Shown: positions 10,401 to 17,949 of the stretch, in pieces
Layout: each line of letters opens with the position of its first letter
Numbering within the stretch: position 1 is the stretch's first letter
Source: Paracoccus laeviglucosivorans
GTDB lineage: Bacteria; Pseudomonadota; Alphaproteobacteria; Rhodobacterales; Rhodobacteraceae
Length of the DNA stretch: 64,000 nucleotides
Assembly (NCBI RefSeq): GCF_900182695.1
Contig: NZ_FXTK01000007.1
Span: forward strand, 62,001 to 126,000
Direction: 5' to 3'
Made by a program: the position numbers and the translations under genes
The notes under the pieces: generated by a model
What the model saw: the letters and a program-made list of their open reading frames with translations, nothing else
What the model was told of the DNA's origin: nothing
Database searches by the model: none

Positions 10401-11990
10401 CAATACGCATGGGATTTCCCCGCCTTCCGCAAGCCCGAAGGCATGACGAACCCGATGGCGATCGATCTGGGCAGCCTGTCCGAGGAGGAGCTGGACGGCA
10501 TCCTTGAATTCGCCTTCCTGCGCTATTTCGAGGATTCGGGGCTGTTCGGCTCGATGGACGACGCCATCGCGCGGATCGAGCATCTGAAGACCATCGGCGT
10601 GGGCGAGATTGCCTGCCTGATCGATTACGGCATCGCGCCGGAACAGGTGGTCGCGGGCTTCCCGATGCTGGCCGAACTTCGTGCGGCGGTGAACCCGGCA
10701 AGCGACCCGGATGCAGGTGATTATTCCATCGCGGCACAGATCCGGCGCTGGGGGGTCACGCATCTGCAATGCACGCCCAGCATGGGGCGCATTCTGGTAT
10801 CCGACCCTACGGTGGCCGGGGCAATGGCGCGGCTGAAATGCGTGATGCTGGGCGGAGAGGCGCTGCCACCCGCGCTGCTGGCCGAGATCCGCAAGGTGAC
10901 GAAAGCCCGCGTGCTGAACATGTATGGCCCGACCGAGACGACGATCTGGTCCACCACCGCCGATGTGACCGACGCCCCCGAGGTGACTTTGGGCCGTCCC
11001 ATCGTTAACACGCAGCTTTACGTGCTGGATCCGGACGGTGCGCCGGTCGCGCCGGGGGCTTTGGGCGAATTGTGGATCGGCGGCCATGGCGTCACGCGCG
11101 GCTATTGGCAGCGCGAGGATTTGACGGCTAATGCGTTCCGACCCGATCCCTTCGTGCCTGCGGATCGCAGCGCGCCCTGGGGTGCGCGGATGTATCGCAC
11201 GGGCGATCAGGTGCGCTGGCGCGATGATGGCGGGCTTGATTATATCGGGCGCGCCGATCACCAGATCAAGCTGCGCGGTTTCCGCATTGAGCTGGGCGAG
11301 ATCGAGGCGGCGCTGGGCGCATTGCCCGGCGTGCGCGATGCAGTGGCACTGGTCCGAGAAGATACGCCGGGCGACAAGCGGTTGGTGGCCTATGTCACCG
11401 GCGATGTCGCCGAGGAAAAGGCGCTGCGCGAGGCGCTGGTGACGGCACTGCCCGCGCATATGGTTCCGGGCCGGATCATGCGGCTGGACAAGATGCCGCT
11501 GACACCGAACCGCAAGATCGACCGCAAGCAATTGCCGATGCCGGGCGCGGTCGTCGTGCCGGTGGCGGTGGCTGCACCCGTCGCGGCCACCCTTGCCGCT
11601 CCGGCTACCACGGTCGCTGCACCGACCGCGGATTTGGGGCCGGCGGTGCAGGCGCTTTGGTCCGAGGTTCTGGGCGTGGCGCAGATCGGTCCGCGCGACA
11701 ACTTCTTTGCGCTGGGGGGGCATTCGCTGCTGGCGATCCAGTTGCATCGCACCATCCGCGACAAGCTGGCGCTGCCGCGCCTGGGGGTCACGGACATCTT
11801 CCGCTTCCCGGTGCTGGGCGATTTCATGCGCCATGTCGCAACCTTGGCCCCGGCCAATGCGGCACCTGCTGCATCGGTTGTGGCCCCTGCGCCCGTTGCG
11901 GCCCCGACCGTTACGGCTGCACCGGCGGCGGCCGAGGATGCAATGGCCAAGCGCCGTGCCTTGCGGGCGCAACTGCGCGGCGGCCAGTGA
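7404..11990 (+). CDS. NRPS: formyltransferase, A domain with embedded luciferase-like monooxygenase, PCP
   Basis: A 1528-residue NRPS. Residues 1-300 form a methionyl-tRNA formyltransferase-like domain with the catalytic set Asn90, His92 and Asp128. Residues 320-510 resemble the C-terminal half of a condensation domain; the HHxxxDG half is absent. The A domain starts near 511, with YTSGSTGRPKG near 655 and FDISVLE near 701. It is interrupted at about 740-1095 by a luciferase-like flavin monooxygenase of the MupA/Atu3640 type, then resumes with MYGPTETTIW, YRTGD and NRKIDRK. The PCP carries Ser1441 (GGHS). An Ala/Pro-rich tail follows and there is no TE. My reading of the specificity positions is DILQMGMIWK, close to the glycine code. 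The N-terminal formyltransferase and absent C domain point to a loading module that starts the chain. Confidence 0.93.
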   Translation: MTQFSAILVGNELLLRHAAETLLDRGHAVAAVVTRNPELAAWAQGAGLVVEDQDAPISADAPAADWLFSVANLSILKPAMLARGRLGAINFHDGPLPKLAGLNAPVWAIIGGQAQHGVTWHMIEGGVDEGDILAQRLFDLRDDDTALTVNARCFARAAESFPDVVAQLEGAGPQRVAQDLTQRSYVGRDKRPEAGGVIDFNQPSGRIGALVRGLDHGGYWNPLTEAKVLVGDRLLAVVAFQGVVAGSAAPGTVISHDADTAVVATADGAVRLQFRELPPLGVVLEAGDRARLTELSDAAAKHDGWWRKRLARMNAAVLPGEPSGDMARIDLMPGALAERVALSAALLARLAAQPQLDLALRPQDLPGDALVAGWQPIAIQTNGDMTLAQLSAQIDAEQAEAAKHGFFLADLPSRAPELREAARPDLAINLRDAQPMDAALTIALTDAGAALFHDPARVSAVQAHRIARALDAGLVLPAETALKDVSLLDTDELRDLLVTRNDTAQDVRLACIHDLIEDAAKAEPDAVALAFENRTMTRAELSRASDALAARLVELGVGPDQPVGLFAKRSPELVIGALAIWKAGGAYVPLDPDYPADRIELYIEDSGAKVVLVQDGIADRLPTHQAQVVPIPAAIPATAQAPETAVGPGNLAYLIYTSGSTGRPKGVMVEHRNVANFFAGMDAVIPHQAGDAWLAVTSLSFDISVLEIFWSLARGLRLIIAGEESRLAVSGAAPVVQGEMAFSLFYWGNDDGPGPRKYQLLLDGARFADENGFVALWTPERHFHAFGGPYPNPAVSGAAVAAVTRNIAVRAGSCVLPLHHPARVAEEWAVIDNLTGGRAGLAIASGWQPDDFVLRPENAPPNNKTAMIAGIDQLRRLWRGEAVEFPRAAGGSFGVVTQPRPVQKELPLWMTVAGNPDTWIEAGRLGMNVLTHLLGQSIETVAARVKDYHAALRAAGHDPANFTVTLMLHTCLAADRETAREIAREPMKNYLRSAAALVKQYAWDFPAFRKPEGMTNPMAIDLGSLSEEELDGILEFAFLRYFEDSGLFGSMDDAIARIEHLKTIGVGEIACLIDYGIAPEQVVAGFPMLAELRAAVNPASDPDAGDYSIAAQIRRWGVTHLQCTPSMGRILVSDPTVAGAMARLKCVMLGGEALPPALLAEIRKVTKARVLNMYGPTETTIWSTTADVTDAPEVTLGRPIVNTQLYVLDPDGAPVAPGALGELWIGGHGVTRGYWQREDLTANAFRPDPFVPADRSAPWGARMYRTGDQVRWRDDGGLDYIGRADHQIKLRGFRIELGEIEAALGALPGVRDAVALVREDTPGDKRLVAYVTGDVAEEKALREALVTALPAHMVPGRIMRLDKMPLTPNRKIDRKQLPMPGAVVVPVAVAAPVAATLAAPATTVAAPTADLGPAVQALWSEVLGVAQIGPRDNFFALGGHSLLAIQLHRTIRDKLALPRLGVTDIFRFPVLGDFMRHVATLAPANAAPAASVVAPAPVAAPTVTAAPAAAEDAMAKRRALRAQLRGGQ

Positions 11991-12607
11991 CCGAAGCCGA
12001 GGCGCTGCGCGCCTTGGCGCGGCGCCTGATGCCGCAGGGCTTTGGCTGTGCGGTTCTTCCCTTGGACCAGCCCGCGCCGCCGCTTTTGCCCGCCGAGGCA
12101 GAGGCGGTCGCGCGCGCCGTCCCCAAGCGGCGTCAGGAATTCGCCATCGGACGTGCAGCCCTACGGCTGGCGATTGCAGAGGCGGGGCATGTGCTGGCCG
12201 AGAGCAGGGCGATCCCGCCCCGGTCCGATCGGCAGCCCGACCTGCCGCCGGGTCTACGCGCCAGCCTGTCGCATAGCGGGGCGCATTGCGTTGCGGTCGC
12301 GGCCCCGGCGGGCGGGCCGTCCATCGGTATCGACATCGAACCTTGCGACCGAAAGCCACCTGATGGGCTGGCCAAGGTCGTGGCGCCTTACCGCATGTCA
12401 GAGGATCTGCCGCTGCTGGCCTTTTGCGTCAAGGAAGCGATGTTCAAGGCGCAATATCCGCTGACCGGGCGGATGCTGGATTTCAGTGCGGTTCCCGCCG
12501 TTCTGCGCGGCGAACGGGTGCGGGCCTGCATGGGCGCGCGCCTGATCGGCGCGCGCTGGGGGATCGCGGGGGGCTATTACCTGTCGATCAGCCTTTGGCG
12601 CGGCTGA
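11987..12607 (+). CDS. 4'-phosphopantetheinyl transferase
   Basis: A 206-residue Sfp/EntD-type phosphopantetheinyl transferase that would convert the apo carrier domains of the PKS and NRPS to holo form. Visible motifs are SLSHSGAHCVAVA, GIDIEP (Mg/CoA-binding acids) and the FCVKEAMFKA signature. The GTG start overlaps the NRPS stop by 4 nt (GTGA), so it is the last gene of the operon. Its 3' end overlaps the convergent GT4 gene by 20 bp. The placement argues for a dedicated enzyme, although it could also serve fatty-acid ACP. Confidence 0.92.
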   Translation: MTEAEALRALARRLMPQGFGCAVLPLDQPAPPLLPAEAEAVARAVPKRRQEFAIGRAALRLAIAEAGHVLAESRAIPPRSDRQPDLPPGLRASLSHSGAHCVAVAAPAGGPSIGIDIEPCDRKPPDGLAKVVAPYRMSEDLPLLAFCVKEAMFKAQYPLTGRMLDFSAVPAVLRGERVRACMGARLIGARWGIAGGYYLSISLWRG

Positions 12608-13808
12608 ACAGCGCGGCAAGCTGACTGGCGGATACCCGGATGTCATGGCGTTCGGTCACGCGTGCCAAAGCCGCACGGCCCATCGTTTCAAGCGTCGATG
12701 GGTCGGTCTGCGCGGCCTGAAGCATCGCCCCGGCCAGCGCATCCGCATCGCCCGCAGGAACCAGCCAGCCTTCCTGTCCGGGGCGCACCAGCTCCGGGAT
12801 GCCCGCGATATAGGTCGCGATCACGGGACGGGCGCGGGCCATCGCCTCCATGATGACCACCGGCAGACCTTCGGCAAAGCTGGGGGTGACCAGCGCATGG
12901 GCCGCATCCATCGCGGCGCGGACCCCGGCTTCGTCTTGCCAGCCCAGCAGGCTTACGGCGTCCGTCATGCCCTCGGCGGCGATGATACCCTCAATCATGG
13001 TGCGCAACTCTCCGTCGCCGACCAGAGACAGGCGCAGGGCGGGGTTCTGACGCCATGCCAGTGCAAAGGCGCGGATCAGCAGGCCGAAGCCCTTTTGTTC
13101 GGCAAAACGCCCGACCGCGACCAGATGCAGCGGACCAGCGGGCAGGGGGGCGGGATCGGACCAGCGCGTCAGGTCAAGGCCGCAATGAACCACCTGCACC
13201 TTTGGCAGATCAGCGCTTTCGGCCCAGCGATACATCTGCGACCGGCCATAGCTGCTGACGGTCACGCAGAACTCTGCCCGAGCCAGCTTGCCCCCCAGAT
13301 CCAGCGCGGCAGGCCGGTCGAATTCCTCGGGGCCGTGGACGGTAAAGCTGAACGGCGGGCCGCCCAGCATCCGGGCATAGGCTGCAACGCGGGTCGAGTT
13401 GGTGCCGAAATGCGCGTGGATATGTGCAAGACCCAATTCCTGCGCGCGGCGGGCGATACGTGCGCCTTCGGCCAGATAGATGATCTGCAGGGCAAGGTTG
13501 GATTCGCCTGCCTTTGCGCGCGCCTGCGCAACGGCCAGCGCGGCCTTGATGCGCGCGGGGCTGGACGCCTGTTTGACCAGACCGTTCAGCAGCTTTGCGG
13601 CACCTGCCTCAAGCACGCGCTCGGTCCGGGCATGTTCCTGTTGATCCGCCGGGTCCGTCAGTGCGGCGGCGTCGCCGCGCATGGCAAAACGATGCACCTG
13701 AAAGCCCAGATCCTCGATCGCTGAAATCTCGCGGCGAATAAAGCTGTGCGAGGGACGCGGATATGTATTGACGAGATAACCGATTCGCAGCTTGTAAACC
13801 CTTTTCAA
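12588..13808 (-). CDS. family 4 glycosyltransferase
   Basis: A GT-B fold glycosyltransferase of about 400 residues, similar to colanic-acid/EPS type enzymes. The N-terminus is RIGYLVNTYPRPSHSFI. The C-terminal half has VAVGRFAEQKGF and the SFAEGLPVVIMEA donor-site segment with the E-x7-E pair. It probably adds a sugar during assembly of the exopolysaccharide unit encoded by the next genes. The first usual start codon is a TTG at 13806-13808 with no ribosome site. A good AAAAGGG lies 8 nt before a CTG at 13788-13790, which would give MRIGYLVNTYP, so a CTG start is possible. Confidence 0.9.
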   Translation of the reverse strand: MKRVYKLRIGYLVNTYPRPSHSFIRREISAIEDLGFQVHRFAMRGDAAALTDPADQQEHARTERVLEAGAAKLLNGLVKQASSPARIKAALAVAQARAKAGESNLALQIIYLAEGARIARRAQELGLAHIHAHFGTNSTRVAAYARMLGGPPFSFTVHGPEEFDRPAALDLGGKLARAEFCVTVSSYGRSQMYRWAESADLPKVQVVHCGLDLTRWSDPAPLPAGPLHLVAVGRFAEQKGFGLLIRAFALAWRQNPALRLSLVGDGELRTMIEGIIAAEGMTDAVSLLGWQDEAGVRAAMDAAHALVTPSFAEGLPVVIMEAMARARPVIATYIAGIPELVRPGQEGWLVPAGDADALAGAMLQAAQTDPSTLETMGRAALARVTERHDIRVSASQLAALFSRAKG

Positions 13809-13999
13809 AAGCAGAAATGCCGGCGACGGTGGTTGATTGCTACCGTCTGGGCCATAATACGCTCACTTCGACAGGAGTATGGGCGGAACTACCCCCTTCG
13901 TTGCAGGAGGCTACGATTTCAGTGGCGATTCTGGAACCAACTGGCAGTATTCAAGTTGAATGATTTGTCTGGAGCAGGAGAGTTCAGCTGAGTGGTATA

Positions 14000-14176
14000 T
14001 TGGCCATAGGTGTCGCAATTGCGACGGTCAGCGTGCTGACAGGTAGCCTTTATCTGGGCCTGTCGTTCTGGTCGATGCTGTTGCTATACTCGCTCAGCGG
14101 GACGGTCACGACCTTGATGGTCGGGTGGCGCCGCTTTGCCTGTCTTGAGTTTCACGAAAGCGCAAGACAGGGCTGA
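14000..14176 (+). CDS. possible small membrane protein
   Basis: A 58-codon frame starting at TTG 14000. It would be 62 codons from CTG 13988, which is preceded at good spacing by AGGAGAG (13976-13982). The product is very hydrophobic, with segments AIGVAIATVSVLTGS and FWSMLLLYSLSGTV, then a basic GWRR turn and a polar end. One or two membrane segments fit. The stop codon sits inside the terminator-like hairpin. It lies between two polysaccharide genes, so a role near the EPS machinery is only a guess. I do not recognise a family, and the absence of a normal start keeps confidence low. Confidence 0.3.
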   Translation: MAIGVAIATVSVLTGSLYLGLSFWSMLLLYSLSGTVTTLMVGWRRFACLEFHESARQG

Positions 14177-14189
14177 AAACAGCCCTGTC
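14166..14189 (-). terminator. 10-bp hairpin downstream of exoY
   Basis: A perfect inverted repeat GACAGGGCTG-AAAA-CAGCCCTGTC lies 26 bp past the exoY stop. Read on the minus strand it is followed by a weakly T-rich stretch (TTGCGCTTT). It could terminate exoY and also act on the small plus-strand frame that ends within it. Confidence 0.6.
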
Positions 14190-14214
14190 CGTTAGGTAAA
14201 TTCATTTTAAAATA

Positions 14215-14919
14215 TCAGTAGCCGGTACAGCGGAAAACGACGCCGACGGTCTTTGCGATGATCGAAGCATCGCCCTTGAGGCTAAGGTCGGCGGCATATT
14301 CCGCGTCGAAGGTCGCACGGGCGGCAAAAGTGCTGTCGTTGCGATCCGAGATTTGCCACAGGCCGGTGACGCCGGGGCGCAGGTGATAATAGTCTGCGCC
14401 GGGATAAAGCTGTGCTTGGTCCAGCATCATCGGACGCGGGCCGACGACAGACATATCGCCCAGGAACACGTTCCAAAGCTGCGGCAGTTCGTCCAGCGAG
14501 GTCTTGCGCAGGAAGCGACCGACCGGCGTAATGCGCGGATCGTTTTTCAGCTTCTGGGTCAGATCCCATTCGGCTTTCGCCTCGGGATTGCCTGCCAGAT
14601 ATTCGACCAGACGCGCATCGGCATTATCGACCATCGTGCGCAGTTTCCACAGGCGGAAGCTGCGGCCCGAGCGACCGACACGCAATTGGCTGTAGAACGG
14701 CTTGTCACCGTGCAGCGCGATCATTGCGACCAAAATCAGGACGACCGGCAGGACAATCGGCGCCGATACAAGAATGGCGGCAATATCCAGCGGGCGTTTC
14801 ATGAAGCGTGCGTAGAACGAACGCACTCCGACCGGTTCCGTGGTGACGCTTTGCGTCTGCTGAAGCAAGGAACCGACATTATCTAAATCAGAAGAAACAA
14901 ATTCCGTAGAGTTCGGCAT
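14215..14919 (-). CDS. exoY: undecaprenyl-phosphate sugar phosphotransferase (ExoY type)
   Basis: The priming enzyme of exopolysaccharide synthesis, moving a sugar-1-phosphate onto undecaprenyl phosphate at the inner membrane. It has 234 residues. After a polar N-terminus comes MKRPLDIAAILV and one hydrophobic helix, then the core motifs VGRSGRSFRLWKLRTM, DELPQLWNVFLGDMS, VVGPRP and RPGVTGLWQIS. The length fits the short one-helix ExoY class rather than the long WbaP class. It has its own upstream region with a possible TATACT -10 box and is followed by a hairpin. The sugar (galactose or glucose) cannot be read. Confidence 0.93.
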   Translation of the reverse strand: MPNSTEFVSSDLDNVGSLLQQTQSVTTEPVGVRSFYARFMKRPLDIAAILVSAPIVLPVVLILVAMIALHGDKPFYSQLRVGRSGRSFRLWKLRTMVDNADARLVEYLAGNPEAKAEWDLTQKLKNDPRITPVGRFLRKTSLDELPQLWNVFLGDMSVVGPRPMMLDQAQLYPGADYYHLRPGVTGLWQISDRNDSTFAARATFDAEYAADLSLKGDASIIAKTVGVVFRCTGY

Positions 14920-15227
14920 TGGTAAAACCTACCTAATCGTTACAAGGGGCAGTATAGCCGCCCGTTCCAATAAAACTAGATCGAAATGAGGGACTAACCA
15001 AAAGGATAGGTTTGTTATTTTTCAATGACTTAAGTGCAGATTTCACGGGTTGCAGGATAGGGGTCTGGTGGCCTAGGGTTTGTGACATAGGGGCAATCGC
15101 ATGGGTTGCACGCGGTATTAGGTGGGGTCGTTCTGTCATAATCAACCATCAGTTGATTTTCTGTATGGCGGCTCTGGTTATAATGGTAAGCGGCCGTCAT
15201 TCGGCTAAATAGCCCGAGGGTTGTTAA
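14920..15227. promoter_or_regulatory. divergent promoter region between exoY and the SGNH hydrolase gene
   Basis: This 308-bp spacer is less GC-rich than the genes around it. For exoY (minus strand) a TATACT hexamer complements 14951-14956. For the plus side a perfect TATAAT lies at 15179-15184, and a 7-bp dyad AATCAAC-N5-GTTGATT at 15140-15158 covers the likely -35 zone. GGGTTGCA occurs twice, about 50 bp apart. Short frames in this spacer on both strands look like chance. Confidence 0.5.
15140..15184 (+). promoter_or_regulatory. promoter with operator-like dyad
   Basis: AATCAAC (15140-15146) and GTTGATT (15152-15158) form a perfect 7-bp inverted repeat with a 5-nt spacer. TTGATT of the right arm is 20 nt upstream of TATAAT (15179-15184), a long but possible -35/-10 spacing. 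The SGNH hydrolase start follows 44 nt later. A regulator bound to the dyad would cover the -35 element. The cognate regulator is unknown. This is not an FNR box, whose half-sites have the opposite order. Confidence 0.4.
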
Positions 15228-16010
15228 ATGAGTTCAGCGTTTCAATTCCTGATTGAAGGGGTGTCGGCATTCTATCTTGGGCACAGCCTTGTCAGCCCGA
15301 CATTGCCGGAAATGATGCATAATCTGATGGAAACCCCGGTTGAGTTTCAGATTATCAACGGCGCGCCATTGGAATGGCAGTGGAATGAAAGCGCCAATGC
15401 GCAGGGTATGAACGGGCGCGAATGGTTGCCCACGCATCCGGTCGATGCTTTCGTGATGACCGAGCGTGTGCCGCTGGCGCCGACTGTGGAATACCATGCC
15501 AGCCAGAAATACGCCGCCGATTGGGCGGCCTTGGCGGTCAAGGCCAATCCTGCGGTCAAGCTGTATCTCTATGAGACCTGGGAAGGCATCGACGATCAGA
15601 CCACCGGCACGACGAAAACCTGGCGCGAGCAGATCGTCAAGAATCTGCCCTTGTGGGAAAGTATCGCGGACGGGGTGAACAAGACCCTGCCAGAGGGCAC
15701 GGCCCCGATGCGGATCATCCCCGCCGGGCAGGGCATGATCCGCCTGCATGACGCGATCGAGCGGGGCGAGGTGCCGGGCATGTATTCGATTCGCGACTTT
15801 TTCCGCGACGACATTCATCCCACGGATGCCGGGTTCTATTATGTGGCTTTGATCAATTACGCGGTGCTGACCGGCGAAAGCCCGATCGGGGCCGAGCGGA
15901 ACATGATGGGGATGGGCGGTCCCTATGATACGCCGTCCGACAAGGTGGCAGATGTGCTGCAACGTCTGGCCAAGGAAACCGTTGACGAATTCAACGGCGT
16001 GGCCAACTAG
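15228..16010 (+). CDS. SGNH/GDSL-like hydrolase in EPS locus
   Basis: A 260-residue protein with the outline of an SGNH hydrolase. An early LGHSLVSPTLP could supply the nucleophile Ser20, and a late DDIHPTDAGFYYVALINY supplies an Asp-x-x-His pair. No signal peptide is evident, so a cytoplasmic site is suggested, perhaps removing or adding acyl groups on sugar precursors. A GAGGG ribosome site lies 7 nt upstream of the ATG. It converges with the GT2 on the other strand (4-bp overlap) and sits amid EPS genes, which is the main hint for its role. The exact substrate is unknown. Confidence 0.7.
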   Translation: MSSAFQFLIEGVSAFYLGHSLVSPTLPEMMHNLMETPVEFQIINGAPLEWQWNESANAQGMNGREWLPTHPVDAFVMTERVPLAPTVEYHASQKYAADWAALAVKANPAVKLYLYETWEGIDDQTTGTTKTWREQIVKNLPLWESIADGVNKTLPEGTAPMRIIPAGQGMIRLHDAIERGEVPGMYSIRDFFRDDIHPTDAGFYYVALINYAVLTGESPIGAERNMMGMGGPYDTPSDKVADVLQRLAKETVDEFNGVAN

Positions 16011-16834
16011 CGCCCGCGTGCCCATTCCTGCTTGTTGCGGCCCGTTCTGACGGCGACCGCGACGGCGGCGTAGGTGACGAAGCCGATGGGGTCGGCGGCG
16101 GCGTGGCGCAGCAGCTGCGTGCGGTTGGGGCGCACATGCCCCTGCCGCTGAAGCAGTTCGGGGTAAAGACGCGCGATCTCGGCCACGCCGGTATCCTGAC
16201 GGCGGCGGACGCGGACCAGCGTCTGAAACCCCTCGACGATGGGCCAATAGAACGGCTCGTCTATCAGGATGCGCTCGGCATCGGTGAATTGCAGTCGCGC
16301 AAACGTATCGTCCGAGATGACCTGCGGATATTCCCCCCAGCGCGCGCGACCTGCGGCATTGACGCCATATTGTCCCGCGCCCGTCACCGTATCCGCGACA
16401 AAGGGCAGTTTGGACCAGAACCGTCCATAGGTGCGCGAAACCCAGCTTTTCGCCGGAGCAACCACCAGACGACCGCCTGCATAGCGGGGTTGGGGCACAT
16501 CCAAAGCGTTGACCGTCTTGGCCAGAAGGCGCGGGGACATCCGCAGATCGGCGTCCAGATAGATGCGGATGTCATGGCTGGCGCAGGCATCGCCGTGGTT
16601 CAGCGCACCGATCTTGCCGCCCTGTGCCAGCTCCTCGACCCGCAGCACCCAGCCGCGCGCCGCGAAATCGCCCATGCGTGCCCTTGCGCGTTCCGCGGTG
16701 TCGTCACGGCAGCCGTTGGCAATCACGATGACCTCGACCGGGCCGGAATGTTCCTGCGAAAGAACGTTGTCCAGACAGGCGTCGATATACTTGCCCTCAT
16801 CATGGGCGGGGATCAGGACAGAGCAGGGGGTCAT
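16007..16834 (-). CDS. family 2 glycosyltransferase
   Basis: A 275-residue GT-A glycosyltransferase starting with CSVLIPAHDEGKYIDACLDN, with VIVIANGCRDDT and a DAD metal/donor motif (IYLDADLRM). It probably forms one glycosidic bond of the EPS repeat unit on the cytoplasmic face. Its ATG overlaps the stop of the upstream GT2 (ATGA), so the two are translationally coupled. A longer in-frame reading up to 17182 exists but runs through the neighbouring gene in another frame and is not real. Confidence 0.88.
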   Translation of the reverse strand: MTPCSVLIPAHDEGKYIDACLDNVLSQEHSGPVEVIVIANGCRDDTAERARARMGDFAARGWVLRVEELAQGGKIGALNHGDACASHDIRIYLDADLRMSPRLLAKTVNALDVPQPRYAGGRLVVAPAKSWVSRTYGRFWSKLPFVADTVTGAGQYGVNAAGRARWGEYPQVISDDTFARLQFTDAERILIDEPFYWPIVEGFQTLVRVRRRQDTGVAEIARLYPELLQRQGHVRPNRTQLLRHAAADPIGFVTYAAVAVAVRTGRNKQEWARGR

Positions 16835-17853
16835 TTGTATTCGATCAATCCCGAACGGCGGCCCAGCAGGCGGCGAAGATGGAATTCCAGCACGCCCCGC
16901 GCCTCGGGGAACTTGCCCAGCATGGTATAGAAGGCACGAGGCCAGCGGTCCCGCGCATCGGGATCGCGCATCGCCATCCGGGCAATCTGCGCCGGATAGG
17001 CCAGCAGCAGAACCAGCGCCCATGGCGTCACGATCAGCCCCAGCAGAATCAGCAGCGGCAGGATCAGTGCCCAGATGACCGACCGTCTGGTTTCGCGCTG
17101 CCAGAACCGTTCGGCGCCATCGCGATAGCGCCACGATACCTCGGCAAAGGCGTGGCCCGCCCGGCGCGAACGCCGCGCCCATTGGTCGTATCGGGTCATT
17201 GCGGCATCGTGCAGCGTCATCGGGGCATCAAGGCGACGGATGACCCAGCCCGCACGGGCGATGCGCAGGCACATCTCGGGTTCTTCGCCCGCGATCAGCG
17301 TGGGGTCGAAGCCGCCGATTTCAGCCAATGCGGCGCGGCGAACCAGCATGTCACCCCCCACGGCCTGCGCCGGACCGATGGGCGTATCCCATTCCGTGTC
17401 GCACAGCCTGTTATAGATCGACGCTTCGGGCTTGCGTTCGCGGCGGCGTCCGGCCGTGATCGCCAGCTTGGGATCGGCGGCCATCGCGGCAAGCGCGGTG
17501 GCGATCCAGCCCTGCTCGACCTCGCAATCGCCATCGACGAACTGCACGAATTCGGACCCCTCGGTCAGGACGAATCCCGCATTGCGGGCACGTGCGGCGG
17601 TAAAGGGCTTTGTCATGTCAAGCTGCACCACCTCGGCCCCCATTTCCAAGGCGCGGGCCGCACTACCGTCGGTTGAACCCGAATCGACATAGATGACGCG
17701 CCCCACCTGCGGCAGCAGCGAGGCAAGGCAGCGTATAAGCCGCTCACCTTCGTTGCGGCCAATGGCGATGGCGGTCACCTGCTGTGGCGAAACTGCCGCG
17801 GTGATTTGCCATGCATTATCGTGATCTGACGTGTTTTCAGTTGTCGCGCTCAT
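16831..17853 (-). CDS. family 2 glycosyltransferase with membrane segments
   Basis: A 340-residue GT2. The catalytic half has VTAIAIGRNEGERL, VIYVDSGSTDGS, FTAARARNAG and the VDGDCE donor motif, followed by AGEEPEMCLRIARAGW. A hydrophobic pair near residues 255-285 (WALILPLLILLGLIVTPWAL and after) suggests membrane association. The C-terminus is basic. It is the first gene of a two-GT operon, divergent from the CpsD-like gene. It resembles the ExoA/ExoM type of EPS transferase, but its sugar is not readable. Confidence 0.88.
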   Translation of the reverse strand: MSATTENTSDHDNAWQITAAVSPQQVTAIAIGRNEGERLIRCLASLLPQVGRVIYVDSGSTDGSAARALEMGAEVVQLDMTKPFTAARARNAGFVLTEGSEFVQFVDGDCEVEQGWIATALAAMAADPKLAITAGRRRERKPEASIYNRLCDTEWDTPIGPAQAVGGDMLVRRAALAEIGGFDPTLIAGEEPEMCLRIARAGWVIRRLDAPMTLHDAAMTRYDQWARRSRRAGHAFAEVSWRYRDGAERFWQRETRRSVIWALILPLLILLGLIVTPWALVLLLAYPAQIARMAMRDPDARDRWPRAFYTMLGKFPEARGVLEFHLRRLLGRRSGLIEYK

Positions 17854-17949
17854 AGCCGGGACGCTACCATGCGGCGGGCGGCCAAGTCATCGGCGCAATG
17901 CTGGGTTCTTCGTCGTCGTTGTTCCACCAGAGGCAGAGGGGCCACAGGT

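Larger units (their letters stand above)
13809..14214. other. 406-bp region without a certain gene
   Basis: The spacer between the GT4 gene and exoY holds the upstream side of the GT4 start, three possible short plus-strand reading frames and a strong hairpin (14166-14189). The frames are 13879-13959 (26 codons, ATG, AGGAG very close to it), 13960-14046 (28 codons, starting right after the previous stop) and 14000-14176 (hydrophobic, listed separately). I see no RNA gene and no mobile element. Confidence 0.6.

Noticed and set aside
8166-12359. 1397-codon minus-strand frame opposite the NRPS
   Set aside because: Composition is Arg/Gln/His-rich, typical of antisense GC-rich coding, and no motif is present.
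14933-15212. Short frames on both strands in the exoY spacer
   Set aside because: No ribosome sites, odd composition, and they overlap likely promoter elements.
16835-17182. N-terminal extension of the downstream GT2 up to 17182
   Set aside because: It is the wrong frame of the upstream GT2; the ATG at 16834 overlaps that gene's stop and gives a normal GT2 start.
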